Shown here in pieces: positions 1 through 7,127 of a DNA stretch of 12,320 nucleotides. The position numbers and the translations under genes are program-made. Under the pieces are notes generated by a model, which was given only the letters and a program-made list of their open reading frames with translations, had not been told where the DNA came from and searched no databases. Where the stretch lies: the NCBI GenBank assembly GCA_031549165.1, contig JAVBQE010000038.1:1-12320 (forward strand), in the 5' to 3' direction. The stretch comes from Parelusimicrobium sp031549165 (GTDB lineage: Bacteria > Elusimicrobiota > Elusimicrobia > Elusimicrobiales > Elusimicrobiaceae). Position 1 is the first letter of the stretch; each line of letters opens with the position of its first letter.

Positions 1-677
1 CCACAGGCTCGGGCAAGTCCACGTCGCTGGCCAGCATGATAAACTATCTTAACACCAACTTCAGCTACCATATCATGACGGTGGAAGACCCGGTGGAGTT
101 TTTACACAGCCACAAAAGAAGCATTGTTAACCAGAGAGAAGTGGGCGCGGACACGCACGGCTTTCACGACGCATTGCGCCACGTATTAAGGCAAGACCCG
201 GATGTTATTTTAATCGGCGAGTTGAGAGACCAGGAGACTATTTTGCAGGCGCTTAACATCGCAGAAACCGGCCACTTAGTTTTTGCAACACTTCATACGT
301 CTGACGCAGCGCAGTCTATTAACCGTATTGTGGACGTTTTCCCTGCGCACCAGCAGGAGCAGGCGCGCGTGCAGTTGTCCTTCGTGTTAGAAGCGGTACT
401 TTCACAGCAGCTTGTGCCTTCGGCCGACGGTAAGGGGCGTGTTTTGGCTGCGGAAGTTATGTTGGCCACCTCTGCCGTTCGCGCTATTATCAGAGATAAG
501 AAGATTGAGCAGCTGCAAAACGTTATGCAGACCAACATGAAGGCTGGTATGATTACGATGAACCAGAGTTTGGCGCATCTTTACCTTAAGAATAAGATTT
601 CTTATCAGGAAGCGGTGTTCCATTGCACGGACATCAACGATTTCAAAGGCTACGTGCAGCAACAGATGGCGAAATAA
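1..677 (+). CDS. pilT: Type IV pilus retraction ATPase PilT, 5' end outside window
   Basis: This is a hexameric cytoplasmic secretion ATPase that powers pilus retraction and twitching. The reading frame is open from base 3 and begins inside the Walker A loop (TGSGKST, bases 3-23), so the N-terminal PAS-like domain and start codon lie upstream. Visible in order: the Asp box (MTVEDPVEF), the Walker B region (PDVILIGELRD), the His box (TGHLVFATLHT), and a C-terminal SAVRAIIRD motif matching the AIRNLIRE motif typical of PilT rather than PilB. The tail is short and ends QQQMAK. About 225 codons remain of a protein usually near 350. A type IV pilin gene at the other end of the window fits the role. 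It is followed by several hairpins, of which 828-864 is the likeliest terminator. PilU is the main alternative; the family is certain. Confidence 0.93.
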   Translation, partial: TGSGKSTSLASMINYLNTNFSYHIMTVEDPVEFLHSHKRSIVNQREVGADTHGFHDALRHVLRQDPDVILIGELRDQETILQALNIAETGHLVFATLHTSDAAQSINRIVDVFPAHQQEQARVQLSFVLEAVLSQQLVPSADGKGRVLAAEVMLATSAVRAIIRDKKIEQLQNVMQTNMKAGMITMNQSLAHLYLKNKISYQEAVFHCTDINDFKGYVQQQMAK

Positions 678-686
678 GGATTTAGC

Positions 687-709
687 GGGCGCGCCCGATA
701 TGCGCGCCC
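687..709. repeat. GC-rich hairpin just after pilT
   Basis: An 8-bp perfect stem (GGGCGCGC 687-694 with GCGCGCCC 702-709) and a 7-base loop begin ten bases after the pilT stop. No T-run follows, so it is not a classic intrinsic terminator. A weaker hairpin (CATCC 711-715 with GGATG 723-727) follows it, then element A1. It could protect the mRNA 3' end or be part of a composite repeat. Confidence 0.5.
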
Positions 710-736
710 ACATCCGTAGGGAGGATGCTCTTCGGC

Positions 737-818
737 TTTTGTGCGATTTTGCATTTTTCCACGGACTAACGTACACCAGTACGCTGTCGCCGTGGAGAAA
801 ATGCAAAATCGCACAAAA
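737..818. repeat. Repeat element A1: long hairpin with conserved core
   Basis: The left arm 737-763 and right arm 791-818 are complementary along their full length, except for one extra G in the right arm (near 796). The centre holds an inner hairpin, CGTAC 770-774, loop ACCA 775-778, GTACG 779-783. Bases 763-788 are identical to 7481-7506 in element A2. The arms differ between the copies, but each copy remains self-complementary: CCACGG/CCGTGG here and CGGG/CCCG in A2 at the same place. Seen directly: repeat and complementarity. Inferred: a family of structured intergenic repeats acting in RNA or as cruciform DNA. It does not resemble a CRISPR unit, an IS end or an RNA family I recognise. 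Confidence 0.85.
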
Positions 819-827
819 TCCTTTGAG

Positions 828-864
828 CCGCCCACACTTCGTTTCGGGCGGTTCTTTATTTTAT
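828..864 (+). terminator. Likely intrinsic terminator downstream of pilT and A1
   Basis: Stem CCGCCC 828-833 with GGGCGG 846-851 and a 12-base loop, followed directly by a T-rich run (TTCTTTATTTTAT). The loop is long for a terminator, so strength is uncertain. A similar hairpin plus T-rich run occurs at 7655-7684, with a different but still complementary stem. Confidence 0.5.
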
Positions 865-882
865 AACGGCATTTCTTTTTTT

Positions 883-1827
883 ATGACAAAAAACTTTTCT
901 TCTTCTTTTCTTGAGTTTACGCCGGATGTTGTTAATAATTCCGACGAACTGCTTTCTTTTGGCTTTCCTCGCCAGGCTGTGCCTTTTGAATTTTCTTCTA
1001 TCATTGTTTCGCCTGCGTTTGAGTTAGCTGACGGCGCTTGGGGGGAAATTGTTATGCGTGTTTGTAAGGGGGATAAATGCGGCGAGTGGCAGAAACTCGG
1101 GCATTTTGAGAAGAATAAAAATACTTCTTTTCCTTCCGTGAAGGACGAGTTTGGCACTCTTGAAACAGATATTTTTAAATGCGCTTTTGCGGCGGACAGC
1201 TTTGAACTGGACGTGCAGCTTGCTCCGGGAGCGCGGCTTAAAAGTTTGACGGTTTCGCTTATCAACGCTAATGCCGTTTTAGATTTTGCTTCCACTTACG
1301 AAAATATTTCCCCCGCGAATAAAAGGGATTTTGCGCCTTTAAGCCAGATTGAGAGCGGCGGGAAGGACGGCAAGCGCCTTTGCAGCCCTACATGTGTTAC
1401 TATGGCGCTTAACTATTTTGGCAAAGAGGTGGCGCTTTCAGAAGTAAAAAAAGGCGTGTATGACAAGGGGGCAGATATTTACGGCAACTGGCTTTTTAAT
1501 ACGGCCTACGCGGCGTCACACGGACTGTTCGCGCATATTTTTTATGTGAAAAATTTTACGGAATGTTATAACTTTTTGGCAAAGAACTTTTGTGTTGTCG
1601 CCAGTATTTCTTTCGGCGAGGGGGAACTTAAAGGCTCCGCCGTTTCTAAAACTCCTGGGCATTTAGTTTTAATTTGCGGCTTTGATAAAGACGGCAATGT
1701 GCTGGTTAACGACCCTGCTGCACCTTCTAAAGAAACGGTTCTGCGCGCTTATGACAGAAAGGAATTTGCGCATGCGTGGTTTAAAAACAAAAACGGCGTA
1801 GCCTACATTATAGGTAGAGAAAAATGA
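883..1827 (+). CDS. C39-like papain-fold peptidase family protein
   Basis: A 314-residue protein with two parts. Residues 1-135 look like an all-beta domain with no signal peptide. Residues 150-310 match the Peptidase_C39_2 type: Gln155 before the nucleophile (PLSQIE), Cys167 in CSPTC, the segment GNWLFNTAYAAS (201-212), His260 in GHLVLICGFD, and Asn276-Asp277 in VNDPAAPSKE. I recall this arrangement (beta domain, CSPT, GNW..NTAYAAS, GHL, VNDPA) from proteins labelled peptidase C39 family, whose substrates are largely unknown. The open frame extends upstream to 700, but that part runs through repeat A1 and a hairpin, so ATG 883 is chosen. It has no clear Shine-Dalgarno; TATAAC at 862-867 could be a -10 box. 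The stop overlaps the next start as ATGA, suggesting translational coupling with a peptide-binding lipoprotein. Confidence 0.8.
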   Translation: MTKNFSSSFLEFTPDVVNNSDELLSFGFPRQAVPFEFSSIIVSPAFELADGAWGEIVMRVCKGDKCGEWQKLGHFEKNKNTSFPSVKDEFGTLETDIFKCAFAADSFELDVQLAPGARLKSLTVSLINANAVLDFASTYENISPANKRDFAPLSQIESGGKDGKRLCSPTCVTMALNYFGKEVALSEVKKGVYDKGADIYGNWLFNTAYAASHGLFAHIFYVKNFTECYNFLAKNFCVVASISFGEGELKGSAVSKTPGHLVLICGFDKDGNVLVNDPAAPSKETVLRAYDRKEFAHAWFKNKNGVAYIIGREK

Positions 1828-3530
1828 AGAAAATTTTAATATTTTTAACGGTTTTACTTGCGGCCTGCAGCGGCGGCGCGGACAATAAAGACACGCTTAT
1901 TTTTGCCCATAAAGGCGAGATGCAGAGTTTGGACCCGGTGTACCCGTACGACGGGGTTTCGCAGGGGCTTATAATGAACGTGTATGACACGTTTATTAAA
2001 TTTAAAGGATCCTCCGTTTCCGAGTTTGAGCCTTTGGTTTCCGAACTGCCTGAAATTTCCAAAGATGGCCTGATATATAAATTTAAAATAAAAAAAGGCA
2101 TTAAGTTTCACGACGGGCGCGAGCTGACCGCGGAAGACGCGCGCTATTCCCTCTTGCGCTTTATGCTTACGGACCGCGCGGGCGGGCCGAGCAACCTTTT
2201 GTTAGAGCCTATACTAGGCATCAGCTCCACGCGCACGGACAACGGCTTTGTGCCGGAGGCGGAGGAGGCGTTTGAGCGTGTGAAAACAGAGGGCGATTAT
2301 GTGGTTATTAAACTTAAAAAACCCTTTGCGCCTTTTGTGTCCATCATGGCCCGCTGGTCTTATGTAATGAGCAAAACATGGTGCGCCGAAAACGGGCAGT
2401 GGAACGGCGAGAAAGATACTTGGAAAAACTTTAATAACCCGGACAAAAACAGCTCATACCTATTTGATCACATGAACGGTACAGGCCCTTTTAAACTGGC
2501 CCGTTGGGACATACCTGGCAAAAAATTAACCCTTAGTTCAAACGAAGAATACTTTTTAGGCGCAGCAAAACTTAAAAACATATATTTAATAACCGTAGAA
2601 GACGCTTCCACCCTGCGTCTTATGCTTGAGAGCGGAGATGTGGACTTTGCAGAAATTTCCAAAAAGGCAGCCTCTTCTCTTAAAGGGAACAACAGCGTGG
2701 TGCTGAAAGATAATTTGCCGCGCCTGATGACGGACCCTGTGCTATTTTTTACCCAAAACATCAACACCGCCGCTAACCCGGACACAGGCTCCGGCCGTCT
2801 GGACGGGGAGGGCATCCCCGCGGACTTTTTTACCGACAAAAATTTAAGAAAAGCTTTTGCCTATGCCTTTGACTATAATGCATTTCTAAAAGATACTATG
2901 GAAGGCAAAGGCACGCTTGCCAAAGGCCCTGTGCCGCCGGGGTTGGTGGGATATAGCGAAGACGCGCCTTATTATAATTTTGACATGGAAAAAGCCAAAG
3001 AATATTTTAAAAAAGCCTGGGGCGGACAAGTGTGGGAAAAGGGGTTTAGGTTTACAATGTCCTACAACAGCTCAGGCGATATGCGCCAAATTGCGTGTGA
3101 AATATTGAAGCGTAATGTGGAGTCAATAAACCCAAAATTTAAAATAGACCTGCGCTCCGTAACTTGGGCGAGCTTTTTGGAAAAGACGGACGCGCGCAAA
3201 ATGCCCCTCTGGGCGCGCGGCTGGGTGGGGGACTATGCGGACGCGCATAATTTTGTTTTCCCATTTTTACACAGCCAGGGGCGCTATGCCTACGCGCAGG
3301 GTTTTGCAAATAAACAATTTGACGCGCTGATAGAAAAGGCAGTAACAGAAACTGACGTTAAGAAACGAGCGGAGCTTTATAAACAAATCCAAAACCTCTC
3401 CTACGAAGAGGCCATGCAGATTTACACCGTGCACCCCACAGGCCTCTGGGCGCACACCAAAGAGGTAAAGGGCTTCTACGACAACCCAGTCTTCATGGGC
3501 GTATATTTTTATCCTTTATATAAGATATAA
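1824..3530 (+). CDS. Oligopeptide-binding lipoprotein, ABC transporter SBP family 5
   Basis: A 568-residue solute-binding protein of the OppA/DppA class, expected to be membrane-anchored and to deliver peptides or similar solutes to an ABC importer. The N-terminus is a lipoprotein signal (MKKILIFLTVLLAAC) with lipobox LAAC and lipidated Cys15. The family signature is visible at about residues 90-110 (KKGIKFHDGRELTAEDARYSL), followed by the usual long two-lobe region; a late segment reads FANKQFDALIEKA. The length is normal for the family. It overlaps the C39-like gene by four bases and is followed by a strong terminator. No permease or ATPase gene accompanies it, so it is an orphan binding protein here and must use a transporter encoded elsewhere. 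Peptide specificity is inferred from the family; nickel or sugar ligands are possible. Confidence 0.92.
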   Translation: MKKILIFLTVLLAACSGGADNKDTLIFAHKGEMQSLDPVYPYDGVSQGLIMNVYDTFIKFKGSSVSEFEPLVSELPEISKDGLIYKFKIKKGIKFHDGRELTAEDARYSLLRFMLTDRAGGPSNLLLEPILGISSTRTDNGFVPEAEEAFERVKTEGDYVVIKLKKPFAPFVSIMARWSYVMSKTWCAENGQWNGEKDTWKNFNNPDKNSSYLFDHMNGTGPFKLARWDIPGKKLTLSSNEEYFLGAAKLKNIYLITVEDASTLRLMLESGDVDFAEISKKAASSLKGNNSVVLKDNLPRLMTDPVLFFTQNINTAANPDTGSGRLDGEGIPADFFTDKNLRKAFAYAFDYNAFLKDTMEGKGTLAKGPVPPGLVGYSEDAPYYNFDMEKAKEYFKKAWGGQVWEKGFRFTMSYNSSGDMRQIACEILKRNVESINPKFKIDLRSVTWASFLEKTDARKMPLWARGWVGDYADAHNFVFPFLHSQGRYAYAQGFANKQFDALIEKAVTETDVKKRAELYKQIQNLSYEEAMQIYTVHPTGLWAHTKEVKGFYDNPVFMGVYFYPLYKI

Positions 3531-3532
3531 AA

Positions 3533-3566
3533 CAAAAGACCTATATCAAACATAGGTCTTTTGCTT
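3533..3566 (+). terminator. Intrinsic terminator of the C39/SBP operon
   Basis: A perfect 12-bp stem, CAAAAGACCTAT 3533-3544 with ATAGGTCTTTTG 3552-3563, and a 7-base loop (ATCAAAC). The A-rich left and T-rich right flanks make it potentially bidirectional. It starts two bases after the stop codon. Confidence 0.85.
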
Positions 3567-3567
3567 C

Positions 3568-3597
3568 TTGCGCGGCGCATAAATTTTTTTAGATAAT
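3568..3597 (+). promoter_or_regulatory. Candidate promoter of the secreted hypothetical gene
   Basis: GATAAT at 3592-3597 matches five of six -10 bases. A weak -35 (TTGCGC 3568-3573) lies 18 bases upstream. A promoter is expected because a strong terminator ends just upstream and the gene starts at 3624. A good ribosome binding site (GGAGAGG, 3613-3619) follows. Confidence 0.4.
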
Positions 3598-3623
3598 ATC
3601 TCTAATATAAGTGGAGAGGTGTT

Positions 3624-4238
3624 ATGAAAAAAATAATTATTATGGGGTTGTTATTAGTTTCACTCTTTGCAGTTAATGCAAAGGCGGAGGATGTTGCAAA
3701 CAATACAAGGATGGAGAGGTTTTTTAAGGCAGACAAGGAAGAATGCAGCAGGCTGAGAGAGTTGTATATTTTGGAGAGTCTTGAAAACATTTTAAGGTGT
3801 AACACAGACTTTAACAAGGCGCAGCGCGAGGAAAAAAGGCGGGAATTAGAACACTCCGTGGACCTTAAACTTATTACTACTAAAATAGACGGCCGCACCC
3901 TTCTACAGGACAGTATTATAAAGAACGACTCGGACAAGGCTAATTTTCTGGTAGACATATATTTAAATAGAAAGGCTTACTTTTCTGTAGAACTGGCCGA
4001 GATTTCGGACCAGATTTATAACCAAAACTTAGTGTTAAGCCTTATAGACAGAGTTTCATTGCTGGACATGCTGCACAGCACGCCTTCGCAATATGCCAAA
4101 AACGCAGAAGTAAAGGCATACATTGAAGAAAAAGAGCTTGAGGCTAATTCTTCTGCCCTTGGCAGAATAAAAGGCTTTTTTGATAAGGCGGATAATGTGG
4201 GTAAAAGCATTATTAAAAAAATAGAAGGCGGAAACTAA
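3624..4238 (+). CDS. Secreted or periplasmic protein of unknown function
   Basis: A 204-residue protein I do not recognise. The N-terminus is a clear signal peptide (MKKIIIMGLLLVSLFAVNAKA), with likely signal peptidase I cleavage after AKA at residue 21. There is no lipobox. The mature part is charged and mostly helical, with two cysteines (41 and 59) that could form a disulfide. Residues 82-120 (for example DGRTLLQDSIIKNDSDKANF) faintly resemble an ankyrin-type helix pair (G-T-L-L then F-L-V), so a degenerate ankyrin repeat is possible, but one copy is not enough to call. The start is supported by GGAGAGG four bases upstream. Terminators on both sides make it a single-gene transcript. Confidence 0.75.
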   Translation: MKKIIIMGLLLVSLFAVNAKAEDVANNTRMERFFKADKEECSRLRELYILESLENILRCNTDFNKAQREEKRRELEHSVDLKLITTKIDGRTLLQDSIIKNDSDKANFLVDIYLNRKAYFSVELAEISDQIYNQNLVLSLIDRVSLLDMLHSTPSQYAKNAEVKAYIEEKELEANSSALGRIKGFFDKADNVGKSIIKKIEGGN

Positions 4239-4251
4239 CATTTTTGACAGC

Positions 4252-4286
4252 GGGGCAGAATATTTTTTATATTCTGCCCCCTTTTT
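4252..4286 (+). terminator. Intrinsic terminator of the secreted hypothetical gene
   Basis: A perfect 12-bp stem, GGGGCAGAATAT 4252-4263 with ATATTCTGCCCC 4269-4280, loop TTTTT, then a T5 run at 4282-4286. It begins 13 bases after the stop codon. Confidence 0.92.
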
Positions 4287-4298
4287 AAATAAATTATG

Positions 4299-4304
4299 TA
4301 TAAT
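4299..4304 (+). promoter_or_regulatory. TATAAT -10 box immediately before the mutase start
   Basis: A perfect TATAAT ends eight bases before the ATG at 4313. A transcript starting about seven bases after the box would begin at or within two bases of the start codon, giving a leaderless or nearly leaderless mRNA. No ribosome binding site is visible between them (the sequence is AATAAAGCCCT). The -35 position falls in the preceding terminator and shows no match. Confidence 0.5.
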
Positions 4305-4312
4305 AAAGCCCT

Positions 4313-5791
4313 ATGAGCGATATAAAATTTTCCACCGCGGGTTTTAGGGCCATTACCGCAGAAGGCATGACTGCCGTCAACGTCCAAAGGCTCACACTAG
4401 GCATTTGTGCGCACATTTTTAACGACAAATTTTACGGTTTTGAAGGCGAAGGCTACCTGCGCCAGTGCAAAGAAAAAGGCATTAAACATAAAAAACCTCT
4501 TGTATTAGTAGGCCATGACACGCGTTATATGTCTAAGCAGTTTGCCTATGTAGCGGCCAATGTGCTTACGGCTAACGGCATCACGGTAAAATTTGCAGAA
4601 AACCCTCTTCCCACGCCTGTGGCGGAATGGGCTGTTATTAAAGAATGTGCCGTGGGCGCAATAGTTATTACCGCTTCGGAGGCGGACTCGCACTTTAACG
4701 GCCTTAAATGGATTTCCTTTTACGGCGGTATCGCCGGCAACGAAATTACGGAAAATATTGAAAAGAATATCCCGGGCGTTTCCTCCCCCAGCCTCAAAAT
4801 GGCTTCTGCCGAGTACGGCTATTTAAACTCTGCCGTAACGATGTTTAACTTTAAAAAAGAATACCTTGCTTATTTAGAATCTGCCATTGACGTTAAAACC
4901 CTAAAGAAAAGTAAGCTTAAAGTGGCTATAGACCCGCTGTTTGGCTCTGCCTTAAATTACTTTCGGCCCTTTTTAGAAAAGTTTGGCGTAGAAGTGCACG
5001 GCCTGCATGAAAATATAGACCCTCTTTTCGGCGGCAAAATACCTAATGCAGGGCCTGTAAGTTTAGCCGAAATGAGTAAGCTTGTAGTCAGCAAAAAGCT
5101 GCATTTAGGCATAGCGTGTAATACAGACTGCGACAAGTTCGGCATTGTTGATTCCGACGGTAACTGGATATCTCCTAACGAAATAGCGGCGCTTATTTTA
5201 GGCCATTTGGTGCGTAATAAAAAGCAAACCGGCCGCGTGTGCAGAAGCGTAATTACCTCGCACCTTATAGACGAAGTGGCTAAAGCCCATAACCTTGTAG
5301 TGCGCGAAACACCTGTGGGTTTTAAATATATTAACGAGCTTATGATAACCGGCCAGTACCTTATGGGTGCAGAAGAGTCCGGCGGTATTGCAGTTAAAGG
5401 GCATATCCCGGATAAGGACGGCCTTTTAAGCTGTATGATGATAGTTGAAATTTTAGCCTACGAAGGCAAAACCTTAAAACAGGTGTTTAAAGAGTTTTAC
5501 AAAAAGTACAGTGTGTACTACGACAAAAAAGTAAGCGTGGAAAAAACAGAGCTTGAGATCCGCACCATCATGGAAAAGCTGGACATTAAACCGCCTTTGG
5601 TGCTTAACAAAACCTCCGTGTGGCGTATAGACCAGACGGACGGGTTTAAATTTATCTTAAAAGACGGCAGCTGGCTGGCGCTTCGCCCGTCCGGCACGGA
5701 AAGGCTGATAAGGCTGTACGCAGAAGCCAAGGATGAAAAGACGCCTGCGCTTTTGGTAAATGAGGCCAAAAAGCTATTGGAAAATATATAA
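4313..5791 (+). CDS. Phosphohexomutase superfamily enzyme (phosphogluco-/phosphomannomutase-like), variant active site
   Basis: A 492-residue member of the alpha-D-phosphohexomutase superfamily, which moves phosphate between C1 and C6 of hexose phosphates through a phosphoserine. The start IKFSTAGFRAITAEG matches the usual N-terminus and fixes the start. Seen in order: VGHDTRYMS; a serine loop reading TASEADSHFNGLK (candidate phosphoserine Ser122) instead of TASHNPxxYNG; a metal loop reading NTDCDKFGIVDSDG (270-283) instead of DGDADRFG; a standard sugar-binding loop AEESGG (353-358) with HIPDKDG; and a standard phosphate loop RPSGTE (458-463). The last two loops are intact, but the serine loop has lost HNP and the metal loop has Asn for the first Asp and Lys for Arg. 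Substrate cannot be assigned; an altered rate, metal use or substrate is possible. It is transcribed alone and lies beside enolase. Confidence 0.85.
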   Translation: MSDIKFSTAGFRAITAEGMTAVNVQRLTLGICAHIFNDKFYGFEGEGYLRQCKEKGIKHKKPLVLVGHDTRYMSKQFAYVAANVLTANGITVKFAENPLPTPVAEWAVIKECAVGAIVITASEADSHFNGLKWISFYGGIAGNEITENIEKNIPGVSSPSLKMASAEYGYLNSAVTMFNFKKEYLAYLESAIDVKTLKKSKLKVAIDPLFGSALNYFRPFLEKFGVEVHGLHENIDPLFGGKIPNAGPVSLAEMSKLVVSKKLHLGIACNTDCDKFGIVDSDGNWISPNEIAALILGHLVRNKKQTGRVCRSVITSHLIDEVAKAHNLVVRETPVGFKYINELMITGQYLMGAEESGGIAVKGHIPDKDGLLSCMMIVEILAYEGKTLKQVFKEFYKKYSVYYDKKVSVEKTELEIRTIMEKLDIKPPLVLNKTSVWRIDQTDGFKFILKDGSWLALRPSGTERLIRLYAEAKDEKTPALLVNEAKKLLENI

Positions 5792-5792
5792 T
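5787..5792 (+). promoter_or_regulatory. TATAAT overlapping the mutase stop, possible eno promoter
   Basis: A perfect TATAAT covers the mutase stop codon, but no matching -35 is visible. If used, transcripts would begin near 5799 and carry the 5807-5841 hairpin in the eno leader. The region is AT-rich, so a chance match is quite possible. Confidence 0.25.
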
Positions 5793-5806
5793 ATAGTAAT
5801 GCTTTA

Positions 5807-5841
5807 AAGCCGCCCTGCCAAAGCAGGGCGGCTTATTTTTT
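5807..5841 (+). terminator. Intrinsic terminator between mutase and eno
   Basis: A 10-bp GC-rich stem, GCCGCCCTGC 5809-5818 with GCAGGGCGGC 5823-5832, extended by A-T pairs, tetraloop CAAA, then TTATTTTTT. It ends one base before the enolase ribosome binding site (GGGGGAGG, 5843-5850), so eno needs a promoter that reads through or lies inside this gap. Confidence 0.9.
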
Positions 5842-5855
5842 AGGGGGAGGAAAAT

Positions 5856-7127
5856 ATGGCTAGCATAAAGAAAATAATTGCAAGAGAAATTTTGGACTCA
5901 CGCGGGTTTCCCACGGTTGAGGCAGATGTAGTGTTGTCAGACGGCTCTACAGGCCGCGCGGCCGTGCCTTCAGGCGCCAGCACCGGCAGCCACGAAGCTG
6001 TGGAACTTAGAGACGGCGGCAAAAGATATATGGGCAAAGGCGTTTTGAAAGCCGTAGCCAATGTAGAAAAAATTGCAAAAAAAATAACAGGCATGGACGC
6101 TGAAAACATCAGAAAAATAGACGAAGCCATGATAGCGCTGGACGGCACTGCAAATAAAGGAAAGCTCGGCGCTAATGCCATTTTGGCAGTTTCCATGGCG
6201 GTGCTTCGCGCAGGCGCAGTAAGCAAAAAAATAGCGCTCTATGACCATATCCGCAAAGTTTATAACATTAAAGCTAAAGGCTATTTAACGCCGACGCCTT
6301 TACTTAACATCATCAACGGCGGCAAGCACGCGGACAGCGGCCTTGACGTGCAGGAATTTATGATAGTGCCTGCCAATGCCAAAAGTTTTAGTGAAGCTTT
6401 AAGAAAAGCAAGCGAAGTGTACCACACGCTTAAAAAAGATTTAAAAGCCAAAGGCATGGTGACTGCGGTGGGCGACGAAGGCGGCTTTGCCCCGCACATT
6501 ACCAAGCACGAGGACGTGCTTAAAACCATAGTCCAGGCCTGTAAGGACGCTGGTTATAAGGACATTTCTTTAGCTTTAGACTGCGCGGCCAGCGAGTTCT
6601 ACGAAAATGGCAAATATAAGTTTGAGAAGAAACTTGTTTCCAGCGTAGACATGGGCAAAATTTACGCAGACTGGTGCAAAAAATATCCCATCGTTTCCAT
6701 AGAAGACCCTTTGCACGAGGACGACTGGGGCGGCTGGGACCTTATTACCAAAAACTTAGGCAAAAAAATTACGCTTGTGGGCGATGATTTGTTTGTTACC
6801 AACCCCAAACGTCTTAAAATGGGGATAGAGCAGGACGTGGCTAACGCCATTTTAATTAAGCTTAACCAAATAGGTTCTGTTACAGAAACTATAGACGTTA
6901 TCAACATGGCGCATAAAGCGGGCTACAGCTGCATAATTTCCCACCGCTCCGGCGAGACGGAAGACAGCTTTATTGCAGACCTTGCAGTGGCCACCAACGC
7001 AGGCGCTATTAAAACAGGCGCGCCGTGCAGGAGCGAGCGTAACGCTAAGTATAACAGGCTTATACAGATAGAGCAGGAGTTAGGCAAAAAGGTTTCTTAT
7101 GCAGGCAAAAAGATATTTAAAAAATAA
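5856..7127 (+). CDS. eno: Enolase (phosphopyruvate hydratase)
   Basis: Catalyses 2-phosphoglycerate to phosphoenolpyruvate in glycolysis, in the cytoplasm and possibly in an RNA degradosome. The length, 423 residues, is normal. Visible: the N-terminal catalytic loop SGASTGSHEA (39-48); general acid Glu208 in GDEGGFAP; metal ligands Asp242 (LALDCAAS), Glu283 (SIEDPLHEDDW) and Asp310 (VGDDLFVTN); catalytic Lys335 in the signature LIKLNQIGSVTET; ISHRSGETED; and substrate Lys386 in KTGAPCRSERNAKYN. The start ATG follows a strong ribosome binding site five bases upstream, and MASIKKIIAREILDSRG is the expected enolase start. The stop overlaps the ftsB start as TAATG. The eno-ftsB order is common in Gram-negative bacteria. 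Confidence 0.98.
   Translation: MASIKKIIAREILDSRGFPTVEADVVLSDGSTGRAAVPSGASTGSHEAVELRDGGKRYMGKGVLKAVANVEKIAKKITGMDAENIRKIDEAMIALDGTANKGKLGANAILAVSMAVLRAGAVSKKIALYDHIRKVYNIKAKGYLTPTPLLNIINGGKHADSGLDVQEFMIVPANAKSFSEALRKASEVYHTLKKDLKAKGMVTAVGDEGGFAPHITKHEDVLKTIVQACKDAGYKDISLALDCAASEFYENGKYKFEKKLVSSVDMGKIYADWCKKYPIVSIEDPLHEDDWGGWDLITKNLGKKITLVGDDLFVTNPKRLKMGIEQDVANAILIKLNQIGSVTETIDVINMAHKAGYSCIISHRSGETEDSFIADLAVATNAGAIKTGAPCRSERNAKYNRLIQIEQELGKKVSYAGKKIFKK

Noticed and set aside
402..806. Minus-strand open frame through A1 sharing the peptide GDSVLVYVSP with a frame through A2 (7366-7623)
   Set aside because: The shared peptide is the translated repeat core. The frames overlap real genes in part and have no ribosome binding site or family signature. 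It may be worth recalling if a genome search finds the frame kept in many copies.
700..882. N-terminal extension of the C39-like gene to ATG 700
   Set aside because: These 61 codons run straight through repeat A1, neighbouring hairpins and a likely terminator. The encoded sequence is not domain-like.
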